Below are positions 61,814 through 64,000 of a DNA stretch of 64,000 nucleotides, one piece after another. A program made the translations under genes and the position numbers. Position 1 is the stretch's first letter. The number at the start of each line of letters is the position of its first letter. The stretch spans positions 310,001 to 374,000 of the forward strand of contig CBDCTL010000022.1 in assembly GCA_965222015.1 (NCBI GenBank), read 5' to 3'. The notes beneath the pieces are model-generated. The model searched no databases, was not told the DNA's origin, and was given only the letters and a program-made list of their open reading frames with translations. Source of the DNA: JANQPX01 sp965222015. GTDB lineage: Bacteria > Pseudomonadota > Alphaproteobacteria > Geminicoccales > Geminicoccaceae.

Positions 61814-62847
61814 TGCTCAACGCCGACGCGATCGAACAGCAGCCCGCAACATCGGATCCCCTGCTGCTCGCCCCCCACTACGTTCTGGGCGAACGTCGTC
61901 GAAAGGCCGCGGACATCGAGGGACTGTCCGCATTCTTCGAAGCGAGCCAGATGATCGACGACCTCGCGCTCTGGGGCCTCGACAGCTTTTACAGCAGTGA
62001 CCGGGCCGCGGCGTCTCTCGGCATCGAATCGGCTCGGGAGACGCTGCGGCTGGCGGGTCTGAGCGCAGGGAACATCAGCGCGCTCCTGGTCTGTGCGACC
62101 CAGCTCGAGGGTGACACCGAAGCGCACGCAGTCCTTGTACGGCAGTATCTCGAAGGGCTCGGGCTCGACCACGATGTTTTCGTCAGCGGCATCACGCTCG
62201 GTCGCTGCACCTGCCTTCTGTCCGGGCTGAGGCTGGCCGAAGCGCTGGTTCGAAGCGCCATGCACGACAACGTGCTGGTCATCGCTGCCGACCGTTTCGA
62301 GCACGATCACGAACGCCTGAAGACCTTCGCCCTGTTCAGCGATGGCGCTGCCAGCTGCATCGTCGCCCGTTCTGACACCGGTCGTGGCGGGTATCGCATC
62401 GTCGACAGCGCCTTTGCCTCCGAGACCGGCGCCATGGCCGAGACGGGGCAGATCAGCGCCGATCTGGCGCGCCGCGTGACCGGGCGGCTGACGGAGGGAT
62501 CGAAGCTTGCGCCCCAGCAAATTGACGCGGTGATGCCCAACAACATCTACAGGCCGGTGGTCGCCATGAAGGAACAGCAGGGCGGCACGGCGCATGATCG
62601 GCTTTTTCTGGACAACATCGCCGACAAAGCTCACTGCTTCGGCGCCGATCCGATCATCAATCTCGTCGACCGGGAGCGTCGTGAAGGTTTCGAGACAGGC
62701 GCTTTGATCATGCTCGCATCGAGCGTGCCGGGCGCACGCATCGGCATGTTGCTGTCCAGGCGGCCGTCGGCGGACGCCGAGACACCGCCACTTCATGACG
62801 TGGATACGCACCAGCCGGACAAAAACCATCGGACCAGCCTGGTGTGA
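61814..62847 (+). CDS. KAS III-like (FabH-fold) protein with altered catalytic residues
   Basis: 344-residue thiolase-fold protein of the 3-oxoacyl-ACP synthase III group. LGIESARETLRLAGLSAGNI, LLVCATQLEGDTEAHAVLVR, a Cys-containing segment GRCTCLLSGLRLAEALV (Cys 132/134) and DRFEHDHERLKTFALFSDGA follow KAS III topology. By eye the FabH His position (PHQAN) reads PNNIY and the FabH Asn position reads HCFGAD, so the Cys-His-Asn triad is rearranged. Such variants can act as acyltransferases forming esters or amides instead of C-C bonds. ATG 61814 follows GGGAGG. Confidence 0.8.
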
Positions 62848-62874
62848 GCTGGGAGCGGCGAAGGTTCCCGGAGC

Positions 62875-63627
62875 GTGATCACCGATATCGCACCGCTGCC
62901 ACGACCCGGTCTCGGATCGGGACAGGCGTCGATCTATCGGCTGACGCACGAAACCGCCCACGCCATCGGTGAGCTCGACACCGCGGATCTGGCGCCGGAA
63001 GAGCGGCGGCGCGCCGCCGGCTACCGGTTCGCGGAAGACCGCTTCGTCTTCGTCGCCGGTCGACTGATCGTGCGGCGATGGTTGAGTGCGGAGACCGGTA
63101 CCGAGCCCGCCGATATCCCTCTCCAGCTCGATCGGGGCCGCCCGCATGTGCCGGCCTCCCTGGCCTGTGGTCTGAACTTCAGCATCAGTCACAGCGAGGG
63201 GGTGGTGATGGTCGCGATCGCCCGCCACGCGCAGGTCGGCATCGACGTCGAGCCGATCGCCTTGCGAACCGACATGGGCGCACTTGCCGACATGGTCTTC
63301 ACGTCGGAGGAGCGAAACCTCCTGAAAGCCTGTGCGCCCGAGCGGCAATCCGCACTGTTCTTCCGTCTATGGGTGCGCAAGGAGGCCTTGCTGAAATACC
63401 GGGGAACGGGGTTCCTCATCGACCCGAAATCGGTGGCAGTCCTCGATGGCGAAATCTCGGAAGGGCTCCATCTCGTCGATGGCGATGACAGTCCCCGGCA
63501 CGTCTGGTGCGCCGTCACCGATGGCGGCTTCGTCTCCACCGTACCGATCGAGCTCGGCCTGTCGATGCGCGCAGGCGCGGCGCCGTCGTCCCGAAAAGCG
63601 TTCACCGCGCCAAAGTCGGTTCCGTGA
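62875..63627 (+). CDS. Sfp-type 4'-phosphopantetheinyl transferase
   Basis: 250-residue PPTase that converts the apo carrier proteins and the NRPS PCP to the holo form using CoA. It has GRPHVPASLACGLNFSISHS (substrate contact), the magnesium motif VGIDVEPIALR and the WVRKEALLKYRGTGF motif. GTG 62875 is the start, 27 bases after the KAS III-like stop. It ends the recognisable biosynthetic operon and serves at least four carrier domains in this window. The last 25 residues are basic and variable. Confidence 0.92.
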   Translation: MITDIAPLPRPGLGSGQASIYRLTHETAHAIGELDTADLAPEERRRAAGYRFAEDRFVFVAGRLIVRRWLSAETGTEPADIPLQLDRGRPHVPASLACGLNFSISHSEGVVMVAIARHAQVGIDVEPIALRTDMGALADMVFTSEERNLLKACAPERQSALFFRLWVRKEALLKYRGTGFLIDPKSVAVLDGEISEGLHLVDGDDSPRHVWCAVTDGGFVSTVPIELGLSMRAGAAPSSRKAFTAPKSVP

Positions 63628-64000
63628 GCGGTGAAAATTCCAGACCGTCGCTCGCATCACCGAAGGCCCTTCGTCCGAGCCCGATCCCCGGCTATCTCGC
63701 GGTCGGCATCGCGGCCGGACCATCGGGCCTCGGCCTGGTCGAGAAGGTCGAGGAGGCCCGCGCATTCGCCGAGCTCGGCGTCGTGTTCCTGCTGTTCGCG
63801 ATCGGGCTGGAGCTCTCTTTCGGACGCCTGAAGACCTTCGCCCCGATGATCTTCGTCCTCGGAAAAAATCGGCGTGTCTCGGACCCGTTGATCCGCATCA
63901 AGGCCTATGCCGGGAGGCGGAATATCCTGATGACGGCAGAGCGGATGGATCTGCAGATCGTCTGCGTCATCCGGCTTTGGATCGGAGAGGTTCGATGCCG
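63624..64000 (+). CDS. Fragment of a CPA2-type cation:proton antiporter, open at the window edge
   Basis: A frame beginning at GTG 63624 (overlapping the PPTase stop as GTGA) contains about 60 residues matching helices 2-3 of KefB-like antiporters: IPGYLAVGIAAGPSGLGLVE followed by FAELGVVFLLFAIGLELSFG and RLKTF. The normal first helix is missing, and after MIFVLG the sequence (NRRVSDPLIRIKAYAGRRN) no longer resembles an antiporter. It is most likely a truncated remnant fused to unrelated sequence. The end lies outside the window, so a functional chimera cannot be ruled out. Confidence 0.5.
   Translation, partial: MSGENSRPSLASPKALRPSPIPGYLAVGIAAGPSGLGLVEKVEEARAFAELGVVFLLFAIGLELSFGRLKTFAPMIFVLGKNRRVSDPLIRIKAYAGRRNILMTAERMDLQIVCVIRLWIGEVRC

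Noticed and set aside
1..64000. tRNA, rRNA genes or CRISPR arrays
   Set aside because: I saw no tRNA-like cloverleaf, rRNA core sequence or regularly spaced repeat array; short tRNA genes could be missed by eye.

Overview
The window is GC-rich and looks like an alphaproteobacterial chromosome. Support comes from head-to-head xerC and priA, a serC-serA pair, a DUF1127 protein, TRAP and IclR/GntR/LacI-type catabolic gene blocks, and a YqaA-type membrane protein. I cannot place it to genus.

Layout. 1-7.0 kb: the 3' end of a beta-hydroxyacid dehydrogenase gene, then xerC (minus), priA and a PAS-GGDEF-EAL protein. 7.0-12.2 kb: a catabolic block with a polysaccharide-deacetylase-like hydrolase, a TRAP transporter whose large permease is frameshifted, and a luciferase-like oxidoreductase. 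12.3-16.9 kb: a minus-strand group of DUF3500, FAD monooxygenase (broken), PPOX-type flavoprotein and sulfatase (broken). 17.3-22.7 kb: a decayed stretch with a LacI-type regulator broken by two short duplications, a chimeric ABC sugar permease remnant, a small metal-handling island (His-rich secreted protein, HupE/UreJ-like protein, transmembrane anchor protein, YqaA-like protein) and an integrase remnant. 22.9-28.5 kb: an operon for the lower half of a gallate/protocatechuate 4,5-cleavage-type route (galB-like hydratase, VOC extradiol dioxygenase, CHA aldolase, galD-like tautomerase), with a dehydrogenase and an NMT1-type binding protein. 28.7-34.7 kb: serA, serC, a PEP-mutase-like lyase, an MFS transporter and a GntR regulator.

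35.2-63.6 kb is the centre of interest: a biosynthetic gene cluster of about 28 kb. Its core is three adjacent genes, a lysine N6-hydroxylase-like flavoprotein, a DAO-type FAD oxidase and a cupin-MetRS fusion. This is the gene set known from actinobacterial pathways (s56-p1, triacsin) to make hydrazinoacetic acid through a lysine-linked hydrazine. Downstream, in one almost gap-free transcription unit, lie two free carrier proteins, a Cy-A-PCP NRPS, an AMP ligase, an acyl-CoA dehydrogenase, a GNAT, a C45-type acyltransferase, a thioesterase, a P450, a large haem-oxygenase-like diiron protein, OsmC, two saccharopine dehydrogenases, a KAS III-like protein and an Sfp-type PPTase. A divergent arm encodes an alpha/beta hydrolase, a third free carrier protein and a TrpB2-like enzyme. 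A second N-hydroxylase and a SARP-like BTAD/TPR regulator lie in between.

My reading of how they work together (inference): lysine is N-hydroxylated and joined to an amino acid, probably glycine. The FAD oxidase then releases hydrazinoacetate plus 2-aminoadipate semialdehyde, and the two saccharopine dehydrogenases rebuild lysine from that semialdehyde and glutamate, so lysine acts as a recycled nitrogen carrier. Hydrazinoacetate is loaded on a carrier protein, oxidised by the acyl-CoA dehydrogenase, coupled by the NRPS to a Cys/Ser-like amino acid and oxidised further, giving a hydrazone, diazo or related N-N product. The product itself cannot be read from the sequence.
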